64,000 bases of DNA from Mimachlamys varia (GCA_947623455.1 OX392534.1:35097426-35161425), one strand, 5' to 3'. Positions 21,640 through 36,388 are shown, numbered from the stretch's first letter. A program made the numbers and translations. Notes: generated by a model not told the origin, from the letters alone.

Positions 21640-23799
21640 GTGAAATTCATTTTTCGGCATACTGTATTTATTACTTAATTAAAAGATGCAGCATGTGTGT
21701 GTTACGCTGTCTTTAAGTGTCTGTTTTACTAGAAACTTAATATTCACAAGAAATATGTTTTGCTTCACAAGCGCTATTCATTTTTGAAAATATGAAAATA
21801 TTAGCCCCACTCGTGAAATATAGTTGGTATTACTGTAGACACTGTTGGATATCCCCTATTTCTCTTCAGAGAACCGACTGAAAGAGGTATTTTAATTTTG
21901 TGCGACCGCGTGGTTTCGTCTGCGCTACATCGCATCGTAGGAAAGGACTCGCACAATTAAATAATTTACTATATGTTATTACTAAGCTTAATACTGGAAG
22001 TTCATCACTAGTTACAACTGCCTGGATTTACTGATACATACATACATGGTAAGGACTTTTATTGGCATTTCATCAGGAGTTTCGTGACATTTTAGCTCAT
22101 TACAGGCGTCTGCTTCGGACAACCGGAAATTTACATGTCAAACCAGTGAAATGAAACGGGAACACCCTCTGACTTTTGACCTCATATCAATCCGCCATCA
22201 TATATCAAAATCTACCAAAAGTATACATTTTTGTAAAGTTAAATATCTATAGATTTCATTCAATGCAGAATATGTCAACAATTATCTATTTAAATTACTC
22301 AGAATCACTATACTAAGCCGGAACACATTTTTGGTAGGGACTACAAACGTATGAAACACTTCGTGATAGGCTGATTTAGTTGTGTGAGTCATACAGGTAA
22401 TTACAGCCTGTGAAGTCTTTCTTGGTAAAATACGTTTGCAACCCAGGAAGCTATATATTGGTGGCTCTTCTTTGTACTTTTTTTTTCTATTTTACATGTT
22501 CTCGGCTTTATATAATATGGAGACCGTTCAGAACATGAACAATCTAGAGATTTGCGTACCAGACTCTTTCAAAGAACCCTCGATATCCAAGGGCTTATCA
22601 GCGATTAGTGGTTTTGAATATTTATACTTCAAAAGCTTCTTCTGATGACGACGGCTGTTGCATTTGCCTCCCTGATTTTTCAAGATGTTTCTAAAATCGA
22701 GTTGGTTGTCAATGACGACTCGTGTCTGATACAACATCTGTTGACGGGAAGTCATGACTTCCTTAACGGTATGATGTTGCATTATTTTTCTGATAGATGT
22801 TTTCAAATACATTTATAGAGATGAAATTCGAAGAGCCGAGTATCGCCCTATTCTTGAATTCGGCTAATGTCATCGTGTACGGACTTTGAACGACTGGTTT
22901 CTAAGTAGTTTTAAAACTCTTCAAGAGTTCCACATTGATTCATGTAGTCTTAGGGGTTCGGACTATCTATACCGCTAAATATTTTTCATGTCAATATTTA
23001 GCAAATAAGAGAGTAAGAACCCTTCCGACTAGGAACTCTTCACGTGACAACTGTCAATAATAATAATATACAACATTATATAGCGCTCTATATAATTTGT
23101 AAAATTTCTCTAAAGCCCTCCACAATATGTGGATAATAATTTGATACTTACAATGCACTAACACCTGTCCAACAGGGAAAATACATTTATATGTGTACCC
23201 GAAAGAGTGTCGGATTATACAGGTTCCAGTGTACAATGTAACAGATGTAAAACAGAAATAGTTTGATTGGAAAACAATACAATAATGATTTATTTCGGAC
23301 AAGTACAGTAAAAATGATCACTACCAGTCCGGATTGTATGACAAATGCACATATTAAAGATGTGTTCGATGTGTCATTAAAACTCCATGACGTCCCTTTA
23401 ACAATACCCATTCCATAATCGACTTTCATCGGTGATTTCCTCGACGAATGTTGCAAGTAATCTGCAATAAGAGAAGTAAATATGTATCAGCATTGACCAC
23501 AGGACAATGTGGACGACAATCAGGATGGAGGAAAAAATTATCTTTTAAAAATTTTACAATAATCATTAACCCATTTATTCAACTTTATATATCACTCTTG
23601 TTGATCCGGATGTCAGTGCGCAGGAGTCGTATTTTGGAAGGAAACCGGAGAACCCGGAGGAAACCCATGTCAGATCGGGAATCTCGCCCCGGCCGTCTCG
23701 GTAAAAGCTAGTTTCCTATACACTGCACCACCTTTTATCACATAATCGGATGTATTTTATCTATATTGATAACAAATGAAAATATGACAGACTACCTAC

Positions 23800-25990
23800 C
23801 TAGCGAGGGACGGGGTACCAGTAGTTGATTTGACGCTGGATACACAGTGGGAACAGCACCATGTGTTCCTCCTCAAATCGCTGACAGAACTTCCTCTCCC
23901 AGTACAGGTCATCCTGTGGCAGCTCTTTGGTCAGTACCACGGACAACTCTAGTCCGTAGTTAAACAACATCATGGCATCGGACCGCTTGGCGAAATTGGC
24001 TTTGTCCCTCTTACGACTTCCAGAGGGCTTCCATAAAGACCTCCTTTTGACCTGACACGGAGTGGTACCGCAGTGACGGCAGAGGGAGGGACCTGTTCAT
24101 GTACGAATTAATTGCATGTTACGATGGAGAAAATTATTTGCAAAGCTTAAAACTTATAACACATTTGTATGTTAAAGACAGGGGCAGGAGTTATAAGCAA
24201 TAGTAAACCAACTGATTGATTCATAGCTTCAGTGTGGAACGACACGAATGTTAGCTCACAGGGGCATGTAACAATAAATCTTAAAAGCAATAAACAATAA
24301 TGTATATTATTTTGATGTACCGGAAGGCTACTGAAAAGATAATTGATTTAAAAAGTTATTGTTACATGCCCCTGTGGTTAGCCGGGCAATTTAGCACAAT
24401 ATTTACGTGTAACATGTTTTTCACAATACGTCATTTATTTTTTTGCTTCTTCATACCTTTTCCTTGATTTTGATAAAAATTCTCTTTCTATCAGAGAATT
24501 ATGCATTTTAATTTTTTCTCGTGTTAAGATTTATATTGATAATTCAGCTGGCTGAATTATTGAAATAAAATAACGTTTCAAAAGGTTATTCAATTAGGTG
24601 ATTCCCGTAGGAACAGCGAAATCATTGTATCGTAAACATTTGATTTGTTCTATTAGCCCATTATGATTAGACTTCAAGGAATGCTCGTTAATTAATTAGC
24701 TAAATGTCAATTTGCATCAAAATTTATATATTTTAAAATTAAAAGTATTATAAGATTGATTCCAATTGGGGGGGGGGGGGACATTTTAGCATATATATAA
24801 ATGTTTTAAGATTATCTGAATCAAGACAAACAGAGTGAAATTATAATGTAACGAATGTTACTTACGATTCAACCATTCACGGATCATTAAAACCATGGCT
24901 GACAATCTCTGTTTTGCGCTCTGTGTAACCAACGGTACATAGCCCAGCAGCAGGGTTAGAAGCACGCACAGAAGGGTGCAAAACACCTCATTTCCAATTT
25001 TCTACAACGAATTAAAAGTTGATTATTTCGTAATGAATTTGCTAAAATCTATGAAAATAGGATAAATATAACCTTTTTGCAGTTTAAATTCAGACATGTC
25101 TTTCAAAAGTTGCACATGCTATCAACAGACCAAGATAACAGTCATTTAACTGGTTATTTTAAATAGGGCATGCAGTTTAACGGAAAATGCATTTGTTGAT
25201 GCTGGTTAATATCGAATTACACAAAATATGATACAGATCAGACATAAACACTAAAATATAATCCCTTACCCGTGTTAGATCGGAAGAAGTTGGACACACT
25301 TTCGGAACTTCTGCTCCAGTGAAATAATAGAACATCCTTTTGGCATATCCTGGTTCTGGCTCCACACTGAACAGAAAATTACGAAGTAAAGATTTAGATT
25401 TTTGTAAATTTTCAATAAAACTATTTTCTAAGATTGGAAAAGTTTATTTACGTTAAAAACAATTGTAGCGGAACTGGACTGGATCGATCATCGGCGACCA
25501 TGTAGCTCAGTGGTAGAGTGTTCGTCTAGAGTTCGGAAGGTCCCGGGCTCGAACCCCGGTCTGGTCGCTGCATTTTCTCTTTCTCCTGTTATAAAATTGG
25601 CGAACGAACTTGCCAACCATTGTTAAAAGCATTGGGATTATGCTTAGCAAGAGGATACCCAAAATTGTAATTATTGTCTTCGGGGGCGAAGACTTGACAA
25701 AAAGGAGGGAGGAATGAAGCAGAATTGGACTGGATCGGTCATCAGCAACCAGGTATCTCAGTGGTAAATATTATCTGACTGTTTCGAAACATTGAAACAA
25801 AGTAAAATGCGAACCCCGGTCTGGCCGCTACATTTTCTCTTTCTCCTGTATCACAACATCACGAGAAAAGTCAACAAACCAATGTTATTAAATATGACCA
25901 GACTTACCACGTAAGGTCCCGGTATACAGCAGGACCTCTATGTATGGCACACAGTATTACCACGTATATCAAGAATAACTTGATATCCAT
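23800..25990 (-). CDS. Four-exon small type I membrane protein, array copy D
   Basis: Exons 25908-25990, 25270-25366, 24866-25001 and 23800-24092 on the minus strand, exactly 6247 bp from those of copy C. No coding difference from copy C was noticed by eye. Product of 202 residues with signal peptide, one membrane span and Cys-rich tail. Intron differences from C include one extra G in the homopolymer near 24768 and a G-to-A near 25010. Confidence 0.72.
25494..25568 (+). repeat. tRNA-like element T1 (unit D)
   Basis: Intact acceptor, box A, box B and T stem as in unit B. Confidence 0.55.
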
Positions 25991-26013
25991 CGTGGTAATC
26001 AAGGCGCTAATAC

Positions 26014-26131
26014 AAAAAGATGATATCTGCGGAGAGACTAATCATCTCCGCCTTTGCCGATTGCTAAGCAGCTAGGCAACAAGTATGTGACGTCACAAAT
26101 GACTTCTGTAATATGCCGATCATGACGTCAT
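26014..26131 (-). promoter_or_regulatory. Two-CRE upstream region of array gene copy D
   Basis: GTGACGTCAC at 26087-26096 and ATGACGTCAT at 26122-26131, upstream of the ATG at 25990. Confidence 0.6.
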
Positions 26132-26207
26132 ACAATTGTTCTTCATTTGTTTAGAATTCCTGCCGCGTTACCATATATAACGAAGCTTTATTTGGTCGAT
26201 CGTCGAC

Positions 26208-26279
26208 GACCATATAGCTTAATTGGTAGAGCGTCCGACTCTAGCTTCGCAGGTCCTGGGTTCGAGCCTCGATCTGACC
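26208..26279 (+). repeat. tRNA-like element T2 (unit D)
   Basis: Same sequence features as the unit C copy. Confidence 0.55.
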
Positions 26280-27836
26280 GTTTGTTTTTTCCACCAGGCT
26301 GTGCTCCATGATACGTACAAAAGAGACTACGGTTGGCAATGCTGTCAGAACCATGTCACTTTGGGTAGAATTCGTAACTAGCAATAATGAGAGATTCCGC
26401 GCCAAGAGTCATAAATGGAACATGAGATTAAGGATGCTCCATTCTATCTTTATTCAACAGAATAGTTCCTTGAAACTTTCAATAAATTGTTTCGCAACTA
26501 TGAAGAGGTGATTTAATGAAAATTAAAGAAAAACATTGGTTACAAACTAATTCGTAGAACTAATATCACCCGCTTTCCACCTTTTGTAAGGGGGTAATCT
26601 TGTTGTTGGTAAAAATCTTTTGTCATTTTCATGCTGTTGACACAAGATGTATAGCTTGGAAATTGAACTAAAATTAAAGCCTTATACACAGAAATTGGAT
26701 AATATTTGTTGTCTTGATTGCATGGAAACGTTAATCAAGGGGCCTTAACTCCGCCAATCTACCAAAAGTGGCGATCAAACTGAGTCGAGCCCGTTGGGCA
26801 ATTAACATTGTTACCAAGATTCAAATAAATTGGATATTATTTGTTGCAATTATTGTAAAGAAACAGCAGAACATGACGTTTTTCGTTAATCAAGGGGTCA
26901 TAACTCAACAGGATAACGATCGCAAAAAGTGGCGATTAATCGTTCGAGTCCTTTAGGCATTTAACTTTGTTGCCATGTTTCAAAACAATCAGATAATATT
27001 TATTACATTGTACCGTTATTGCATGGAAATAACAAAAGAAAATGACATTTTGCGTTAATCAAAGGGCCATAACGCCGCCAAAAAACGTTCGTCAAAAATG
27101 GCGATCGAACTTGGCCGAGCCGTTTAGGCAATTTACCTTGTAACCAAGTTTCAAGAAAAATAGATAATATGTTTCGATGAAATCGAGGGATGGAAAACTA
27201 TATATATGTTTTTGATTTTCGAGTCACCAGAGGCAGACGAAACATCTTGGGTGCACCAAGGCGCTACCATGAACCCCCTCTTATTATTTGCATTTTATTA
27301 AAGATTTCTGGAACAACTGAATCTTTTTTTTTCTTTTGCCGGTGATCGTCTATTAAACCGTTCAATTGACAGTGTTATATCAATATCTGGTGCAGTAGTA
27401 CTCCAATAATTAGAAAACGACTGACAAATTCCATTCCATCGCCAGAAGAATGAAAGCCAGGCAATGTCACATTAAATTGCCGTCTTCATTGCCAGGAATT
27501 AGAAATCGTTCCAGGCAGCAAATTGAATACTATCACATGGAAATTAACCAAAAGCTCTCGTTGCGTGAGTTTATAGTAAGTTAAATATAAGTCAAAGTTG
27601 CGAGATTTATTCGATTCCTAAGGAGTCTAGGGAGATGCACACTGGAAGGCAATGTACAGACTCACATAACAGATACCATTAACATGTTTCCAATATTTTG
27701 AAAAATTTCAATTGCGAATAATTTTCTTCTTTTTTATTTTAATGTATAATTTAAGAGGGTTTTCCGCATCTAACCCTCCTGCTTCTAATTTAGGTTAGAA
27801 AATTATTAAAATTCGAACCCCATCATTTTGGCCCCT

Positions 27837-27886
27837 ATATATCATTACTGATGAGTCCTAGAGGGACGAAACAGCTGAATGATGCC
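27837..27886 (+). ncRNA. Hammerhead ribozyme motif, cleavage-site variant (unit E)
   Basis: Identical to C and D: core CUGAUGA at 27848, GAAA present, GAA in place of GUA. Confidence 0.75.
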
Positions 27887-30046
27887 GTGAAATTCATTTT
27901 TCGGCATACTGTATTTATTACTTAATTAAAAGATGCAGCATGTGTGTGTTACGCTGTCTTTAAGTGTCTGTTTTACTAGAAACTTAATATTCACAAGAAA
28001 TATGTTTTGCTTCACAAGCGCTATTCATTTTTGAAAATATGAAAATATTAGCCCCACTCGTGAAATATAGTTGGTATTACTGTAGACACTGTTGGATATC
28101 CCCTATTTCTCTTCAGAGAACCGACTGAAAGAGGTATTTTAATTTTGTGCGACCGCGTGGTTTCGTCTGCGCTACATCGCATTGTAGGAAAGGACTCGCA
28201 CAATTAAATAATTTACTATATGTTATTACTAAGCTTAATACTGGAAGTTCATCACTAGTTACAACTGCCTGGATTTACTGATACATACATACATGGTAAG
28301 GACTTTTATTGGCATTTCATCAGGAGTTTCGTGACATTTTAGCTCATTACAGGCGTCTGCTTCGGACAACCGGAAATTTACATGTCAAACCAGTGAAATG
28401 AAACGGGAACACCCTCTGACTTTTGACCTCATATCAATCCGCCATCATATATCAAAATCTACCAAAAGTATACATTTTTGTAAAGTTAAATATCTATAGA
28501 TTTCATTCAATGCAGAATATGTCAACAATTATCTATTTAAATTACTCAGAATCACTATACTAAGCCGGAACACATTTTTGGTAGGGACTACAAACGTATG
28601 AAACACTTCGTGATAGGCTGATTTAGTTGTGTGAGTCATACAGGTAATTACAGCCTGTGAAGTCTTTCTTGGTAAAATACGTTTGCAACCCAGGAAGCTA
28701 TATATTGGTGGCTCTTCTTTGTACTTTTTTTTTCTATTTTACATGTTCTCGGCTTTATATAATATGGAGACCGTTCAGAACATGAACAATCTAGAGATTT
28801 GCGTACCAGACTCTTTCAAAGAACCCTCGATATCCAAGGGCTTATCAGCGATTAGTGGTTTTGAATATTTATACTTCAAAAGCTTCTTCTGATGACGACG
28901 GCTGTTGCATTTGCCTCCCTGATTTTTCAAGATGTTTCTAAAATCGAGTTGGTTGTCAATGACGACTCGTGTCTGATACAACATCTGTTGACGGGAAGTC
29001 ATGACTTCCTTAACGGTATGATGTTGCATTATTTTTCTGATAGATGTTTTCAAATACATTTATAGAGATGAAATTCGAAGAGCCGAGTATCGCCCTATTC
29101 TTGAATTCGGCTAATGTCATCGTGTACGGACTTTGAACGACTGGTTTCTAAGTAGTTTTAAAACTCTTCAAGAGTTCCACATTGATTCATGTAGTCTTAG
29201 GGGTTCGGACTATCTATACCGCTAAATATTTTTCATGTCAATATTTAGCAAATAAGAGAGTAAGAACCCTTCCGACTAGGAACTCTTCACGTGACAACTG
29301 TCAATAATAATAATATACAACATTATATAGCGCTCTATATAATTTGTAAAATTTCTCTAAAGCCCTCCACAATATGTGGATAATAATTTGATACTTACAA
29401 TGCACTAACACCTGTCCAACAGGGAAAATACATTTATATGTGTACCCGAAAGAGTGTCGGATTATACAGGTTCCAGTGTACAATGTAACAGATGTAAAAC
29501 AGAAATAGTTTGATTGGAAAACAATACAATAATGATTTATTTCGGACAAGTACAGTAAAAATGATCACTACCAGTCCGGATTGTATGACAAATGCACATA
29601 TTAAAGATGTGTTCGATGTGTCATTAAAACTCCATGACGTCCCTTTAACAATACCCATTCCATAATCGACTTTCATCGGTGATTTCCTCGACGAATGTTG
29701 CAAGTAATCTGCAATAAGAGAAGTAAATATGTATCAGCATTGACCACAGGACAATGTGGACGACAATCAGGATGGAGGAAAAAATTATCTTTTAAAAATT
29801 TTACAATAATCATTAACCCATTTATTCAACTTTATATATCACTCTTGTTGATCCGGATGTCAGTGCGCAGGAGTCGTATTTTGGAAGGAAACCGGAGAAC
29901 CCGGAGGAAACCCATGTCAGATCGGGAATCTCGCCCCGGCCGTCTCGGTAAAAGCTAGTTTCCTATACACTGCACCACCTTTTATCACATAATCGGATGT
30001 ATTTTATCTATATTGATAACAAATGAAAATATGACAGACTACCTAC

Positions 30047-32239
30047 CTAGCGAGGGACGGGGTACCAGTAGTTGATTTGACGCTGGATACACAGTGGGAA
30101 CAGCACCATGTGTTCCTCCTCAAATCGCTGACAGAACTTCCTCTCCCAGTACAGGTCATCCTGTGGCAGCTCTTTGGTCAGTACCACGGACAACTCTAGT
30201 CCGTAGTTAAACAACATCATGGCATCGGACCGCTTGGCGAAATTGGCTTTGTCCCTCTTACGACTTCCAGAGGGCTTCCATAAAGACCTCCTTTTGACCT
30301 GACACGGAGTGGTACCGCAGTGACGGCAGAGGGAGGGACCTGTTCATGTACGAATTAATTGCATGTTACGATGGAGAAAATTATTTGCAAAGCTTAAAAC
30401 TTATAACACATTTGTATGTTAAAGACAGGGGCAGGAGTTATAAGCAATAGTAAACCAACTGATTGATTCATAGCTTCAGTGTGGAACGACACGAATGTTA
30501 GCTCACAGGGGCATGTAACAATAAATCTTAAAAGCAATAAACAATAATGTATATTATTTTGATGTACCGGAAGGCTACTGAAAAGATAATTGATTTAAAA
30601 AGTTATTGTTACATGCCCCTGTGGTTAGCCGGGCAATTTAGCACAATATTTACGTGTAACATGTTTTTCACAATACGTCATTTATTTTTTTGCTTCTTCA
30701 TACCTTTTCCTTGATTTTGATAAAAATTCTCTTTCTATCAGAGAATTATGCATTTTAATTTTTTCTCGTGTTAAGATTTATATTGATAATTCAGCTGGCT
30801 GAATTATTGAAATAAAATAACGTTTCAAAAGGTTATTCAATTAGGTGATTCCCGTAGGAACAGCGAAATCATTGTATCGTAAACATTTGATTTGTTCTAT
30901 TAGCCCATTATGATTAGACTTCAAGGAATGCTCGTTAATTAATTAGCTAAATGTCAATTTGCATCAAAATTTATATATTTTAAAATTAAAAGTATTATAA
31001 GATTGATTCCAATTGGGGGGGGGGGGGAACATTTTAGCATATATATAAATGTTTTAAGATTATCTGAATCAAGACAAACAGAGTGAAATTATAATGTAAC
31101 GAATGTTACTTACGATTCAACCATTCACGGATCATTAAAACCATGGCTGACAATCTCTGTTTTGCGCTCTGTGTAACCAACGGTACATAGCCCAGCAGCA
31201 GGGTTAGAAGCACGCACAGAAGGGTGCAAAACACCTCATTTCCAATTTTCTACAACGGATTAAAAGTTGATTATTTCGTAATGAATTTGCTAAAATCTAT
31301 GAAAATAGGATAAATATAACCTTTTTGCAGTTTAAATTCAGACATGTCTTTCAAAAGTTGCACATGCTATCAACAGACCAAGATAACAGTCATTTAACTG
31401 GTTATTTTAAATAGGGCATGCAGTTTAACGGAAAATGCATTTGTTGATGCTGGTTAATATCGAATTACACAAAATATGATACAGATCAGACATAAACACT
31501 AAAATATAATCCCTTACCCGTGTTAGATCGGAAGAAGTTGGACACACTTTCGGAACTTCTGCTCCAGTGAAATAATAGAACATCCTTTTGGCATATCCTG
31601 GTTCTGGCTCCACACTGAACAGAAAATTACGAAGTAAAGATTTATATTTTTCTAAATTTTCAATAAAACTATTTTCTAAGATTGGAAAAGTTTATTTACG
31701 TTGAAAAAACAATTGTAGCGGAACTGGACTGGATCGATCATCGGCGACCAATGTAGCTCAGTGGTAGAGTGTTCGTCTAGAGTTCGGAAGGTCCCGGGCT
31801 CGAAACCCGGTCTGGTCGCTGCATTTTCTCTTTCTCCTGTTACAAAATTGGCGAACGAACTTGCCAACCATTGTTAAAAGCATTGGGATTACGCTTAGCA
31901 AGAGGATACCCAAAATTGTAATTATTGTCTTCAGGGGCGAAGACTTGACAAAAAGGAGGGAGGAATGAAGCAGAATTGGACTGGATCGATCATCAGCAAC
32001 CAGGTATCTCAGTGGTAAATATTATCTGACTGTTTCGAAACATGGAAACAAAGTAAAATGCGAACCCCGGTCTGGCCGCTACATTTTTTTTCTCCTGTAT
32101 CACAACATCACGAGAAAAGTCAACAAACCAATGTTATTGAATATGACCAGACTTACCACGTAAGGTCCCGGTATACAGCAGGACCTCGATGTATGGCACA
32201 CAGTATTACCACGTATATCAAGAATAACTTGATATCCAT
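30047..32239 (-). CDS. Four-exon small type I membrane protein, array copy E
   Basis: Exons 32157-32239, 31518-31614, 31114-31249 and 30047-30339 on the minus strand; open, 202 residues. Exons 2-4 match copies C and D. Intron 1 and DNA upstream of exon 1 resemble the outer units instead, so the template switch between unit types runs through this gene. Same domains as the other copies: signal peptide, Cys28/Cys52, one membrane span, CRHCGTTPC tail. Confidence 0.72.
31744..31819 (+). repeat. tRNA-like element T1 (unit E)
   Basis: One extra A after GCGACCA and GAAACCCGG instead of GAACCCCGG. These lesions are not seen in the other units and argue against tRNA function. Confidence 0.5.
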
Positions 32240-32262
32240 CGTGGTAATCAAGGCGCTAATAC

Positions 32263-32380
32263 AAAAAGATGATATCTTCGGAGAGACTGATCATCTCCGC
32301 CTTTGCCAATTGCTAAGCAGCTAGGCAACAAGTATGTGACGTCACAAATGACTTCTGTAATATGCCGATCATGACGTCAT
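32263..32380 (-). promoter_or_regulatory. Two-CRE upstream region of array gene copy E
   Basis: GTGACGTCAC at 32336-32345 and ATGACGTCAT at 32371-32380, upstream of the ATG at 32239. Confidence 0.6.
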
Positions 32381-32456
32381 ACAATTGTTCTTCCTTTGTT
32401 TAGAATTCCTGTCGCGTTACCATATATAACGAAGCTTTATTTGGTCGATCGTCGGC

Positions 32457-32528
32457 GACCATATAGCTTAATTGGTAGAGCGTCCGACTCTAGCTTCGCA
32501 GGTCCTGGGTTCGAGCCTCGATCTGACC
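32457..32528 (+). repeat. tRNA-like element T2 (unit E)
   Basis: Box A TAGCTTAATTGG and box B GGTTCGAGCC intact. Confidence 0.55.
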
Positions 32529-34082
32529 GTTTGTATTTTCCGCCAGGCTGTGCTCCATGATACGTACAAAGAGAGACTACGGTTGGCAATGCTGTCAGAA
32601 TCATGTCACTTTGGGTAGAATTCGTAACTAGCAATAATGAGAGATTCCGCGCCAAGAGTCATAAATGGTACATGAGATTAAGGATGCTCCATTCTATCTT
32701 TATTTAACAGAATAGTTCCTTGAAACTTTCAATTAATTGTTTCGCAACTATGAAGAGGTGATTTAATGAAAATTAAAGAAAAACATTGCTTACAAACTAA
32801 TTCGTAGAACTAATATCACCCGCTTTCCACCTTTTGTAAGGGGGTAACCTTGTTGTTGGTAAAAATCTTTTGTCATTTTCATGCTGTTGACACAAGATGT
32901 ATAGCTTGGAAATTGAACTAAAATTAAAGCCTTATACACAGAAATTGGATAATATTTGTTGTCTTGATTGCATGGAAACGTTAATCAAGGGGCCTAAACT
33001 CCGACAATCTACCAAAAGTGGCGATCAAACTGAGTCGAGCACGTTGGGCAATTAACATTGTTACCAAGATTCAAATAAATTGGATATTATTTGTTGCAAT
33101 TATTGTAAAGAAACAGCAGAACATGACGTTTTTCGTTAATCAAGGGGTCATAACTCAACAGGATAACGATCGCAAAAAGTGGCGATTAATCGTTCGAGTC
33201 CTTCAGGCATTTAACTTTGTTTCCATGTTTCAAAACAATCAGAAAATATTTGTTACATTGTACCGTTATTGCATGGAAATAACAAAAGAAAATGACATTT
33301 TGCGTTAATCAAAGGGCCATAACGCCGCCAAAATAACGTTCGACAAAAGTGGCGATCGAACTTGGCCGAGCCCTTTAGGCAATTTACCTTGTAACCAAGT
33401 TTCAAGAAAAATGGATAATATGTTTCGATGAAATCGGGGGATGGAAAAATATATATATGTTTTTGATTTTTGAGTCACCAGAGGCAGACGAAACATCTGG
33501 GGTGCACCAAGGCGCTGTCATGAACCCCCTCTTATTATTTGCATTTTATTAAAGATTTCTGGAGCAACTGAATCTTTTTTTTTTCTTTAGCCGGTGATCG
33601 TCTATTAAACCGTTCAATTGACAGTGTTATATCAATATCTGGTACAGTAGTACTCCAATAATTAGAAAACGACTGACAAATTCCATTCCATCGCAAGAAG
33701 AATGAAAGCCAGGCAATGTCACATTAAATTGCCGTCTTCATTGCTAGGAATTAGAAATCGTTCCATGCAGCAAATAGAATATTATGACATGAAAATAAAC
33801 CAAAAGCTCTCGTTGCAAGAATTTGTGGTAAGTTAAATATAAGTCAAAGCTGCGAGATCTATTCGATTCCCAAGGAGTTCAGGGAAATGCACAGGAAGGC
33901 AAGGTACAGACTCACAAAACAGTTGCCATTAACATGTTTCCAATATTTTGAAAAAAATCAGTTTCGACTAATTTTCTTTGTTTTTTCAATGTATAATTTA
34001 AGGGGGTTTTACGCACCTAACCCTCCTGCTTCGAATTTAGGTTAGAAAATTATTAAAATTCGAACCCCACCATTTGGCCTCT

Positions 34083-34132
34083 ATATATCATTACTGACGA
34101 GTCCTAGAGGGACGAAACAGCTGTATGATACC
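34083..34132 (+). ncRNA. Hammerhead ribozyme motif (unit F)
   Basis: Core CUGACGA at 34094, stem II GUCC/GGAC, GAAA, CAGCUG and an intact GUA triplet, as in A and B. Confidence 0.8.
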
Positions 34133-36388
34133 GTGCAATTCATTTTTCCGCATACTGTATTTAATACTTAATTAAAAGATGCAGCATGTGTGTGTTACGT
34201 TGTCTTTAAGTGTCTGTTTTACTAGAAACTTAATATTCACAAAAACTATGTTTTGTTTCACAAGCGCTATCTATTTTTTAAATATCAAAATATTAGCCCC
34301 ACTCTTGAAATATAGTTGGTATTACTGAAGACACTGTTGGATATCCCCTATTTCTCTTCAGAGCACCGACTGAAAGAGGTATTTTAATTTTGTGCGACCG
34401 CGTGGTTTCGTCTGCGCTACATTGCATTGTAGTAAAGGACTCGCACAATAAATAATTTACTATATGTTATTACTAAGCTTAATATTCGAAGTTCATCACT
34501 AGTTACAACTGCCCGGATTTACTGATACATATACATGGCAAAATTTCAGGAGTTTCGTGACATTTTAGCTCGCTACAGACGTCTGCTTCGGACAACCGGA
34601 AATGTACATGTCAAACGAGTGAAGCGGGACGGGAACACCCTTTGACTTTTGACCCCATATCAATACGCCGTCACATATCAAAATCTACCAAAATTATGCA
34701 TTTTTTTGAAGTTCAATATATATCGATTTAGATGCAGATGCAGAATATGTCAACAATTATCTATTTAAATTACTCAGAATCACTGTACTTAGCCGGACCA
34801 AATGTTCCGTAGGGACTACAAACGTATGAAACACTTCGTGATAGGCTGATTAAAACACTTCGTGATAGGCTGATTAAGTTGTGTGAGTCATAAAGGTAAT
34901 TGCAGCCTGTGAAGTCTTTCTTTGTAAAATAAGTTTGCAACCCAGGAAGCTAAATATCGATGGCTCTTCTCTGTACCTTTTATACTTTACATGTTCTCGG
35001 CTTTTTATAATATGGAGACCGTTCAGAGCATGAAAAATCTAGAGATTTGCGTACCAGACTCTTTCAAAGCACCCTCGATATCCAAGGGTTTATCAGCGAT
35101 TAGTGGTTTGAATATTTCTACTTCAAAAGCTTCTTCTGATGACGACGGCTATTGCATTTTCCTCCCTGATTTTTCAAGATGTTTCTCAAATTCGAGTTGA
35201 TTGTCAATGACGACTCCTGTCTGATACAACATCTGTTGACGGGAAGTCATAACTTCCTTAACGGTATGATGTTGCATTATTTTTCTGATAGATATTTTCA
35301 AATACATCTTGAATTCTGCTAATGTCATCGTGTACGGACTTTGAACGACTGGTTTCTAAGTAGTTTTAAAACTCTTCAAGAGTTCCACATAGATTCATGT
35401 AGTCTTAGGGGTTCGGACTATCTAATCCGCTAAATATTTTTCATGTCAATATTTAGCAGATGAGAGAGTAAGAACCCTTCCGACTAGGAACTCTTCACGT
35501 GACAAGTGTCAATAATAATAATATACAACATTATATAACGCTCTATCTAATTTATAAAATTACTCTAAAACCCCTCATAACATGTGGATAATAATTGGAT
35601 ACTTACAATGCACTAACACCTGTCCAACAGGGAAAATACATTTGTATGTGTACCCGAAAGAGTGTCGGATTATACAGGTTCCAGTGTACAATGTAACAGA
35701 TGTAAAACAGAAATAGTTTGATTGGAAAACAATACAATAATGATTTATTTCGGACAAGTACAGTAAAAATGATCACTACCAGTCCGGATTGTATGACAAA
35801 TGCACATATCAAAGATGTGTTCGGTGTGTCTTTAAAACTCCATGACGTCCCTGTAACAATACCCATTCCATAATCGACTTTCATCGGTGATTTCCTCGAC
35901 GAATATTGCAGTTAATCTGCAATAAGAGAAGTAAATATGTATCAGCATTGACCACAGGACAATGTGGACGACAATCAGGATGGAGGAAAAAATAAACTTT
36001 CAAAAATTTTACAATAATTATTAAACCATTTATTCAACTTTTATATATCACTCTTGTTGATCCTGATGTCAGTGCGCAGGAGTCGTATTTTGGAAGGAAA
36101 CCGGAGAACCCGTAGAAAACCCATGTCCGATCGGGAATCTCGCCCCGGCTGTCTTGGTAAAAGCTAGTTTCCTATACAGTGCACCACCTTTTATCACATA
36201 ATCGGGTGTATTTTATTTATATTGATAACAACTGAAAATATGACAGACTACCTACCTAGCGTGGGATTGGATACCAGTAGTTGATTTGACGCTGGATACA
36301 CAGTGGGAACAGCACCATGTGTTCCTCCTCAAATCGCTGACAGAACTTCCTCTCCCAGTACAGGTCGTCCTGTGGCAGCTCTTTGGTC

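Larger units (their letters stand above)
20320..26566 (+). repeat. Tandem array unit D (homogenised core copy 2)
   Basis: A 6247-bp unit, near-identical to C and to most of E. It has the same gene exons, hammerhead variant, tRNA-like sequences and decayed ORFs at a constant offset. Such identity implies very recent duplication, gene conversion, or an assembly repeat. Confidence 0.93.
26567..32816 (+). repeat. Tandem array unit E (core-like left, outer-like right)
   Basis: A 6250-bp unit that follows C and D until about 31640. Towards its right end it carries outer-unit variants: an extra A in the tRNA-like element at 31744-31819, GTCGGCGACC instead of GTCGACGACC near 32451, and GTCGCG instead of GCCGCG near 32411. 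It therefore looks like a recombinant between the core and outer unit types. Confidence 0.9.

Noticed and set aside
18515..31030. Run of G of differing length as a biological marker between core units
   Set aside because: Homopolymer length (12-13 G) is easily mis-called, so the differences between C, D and E are not reliable.
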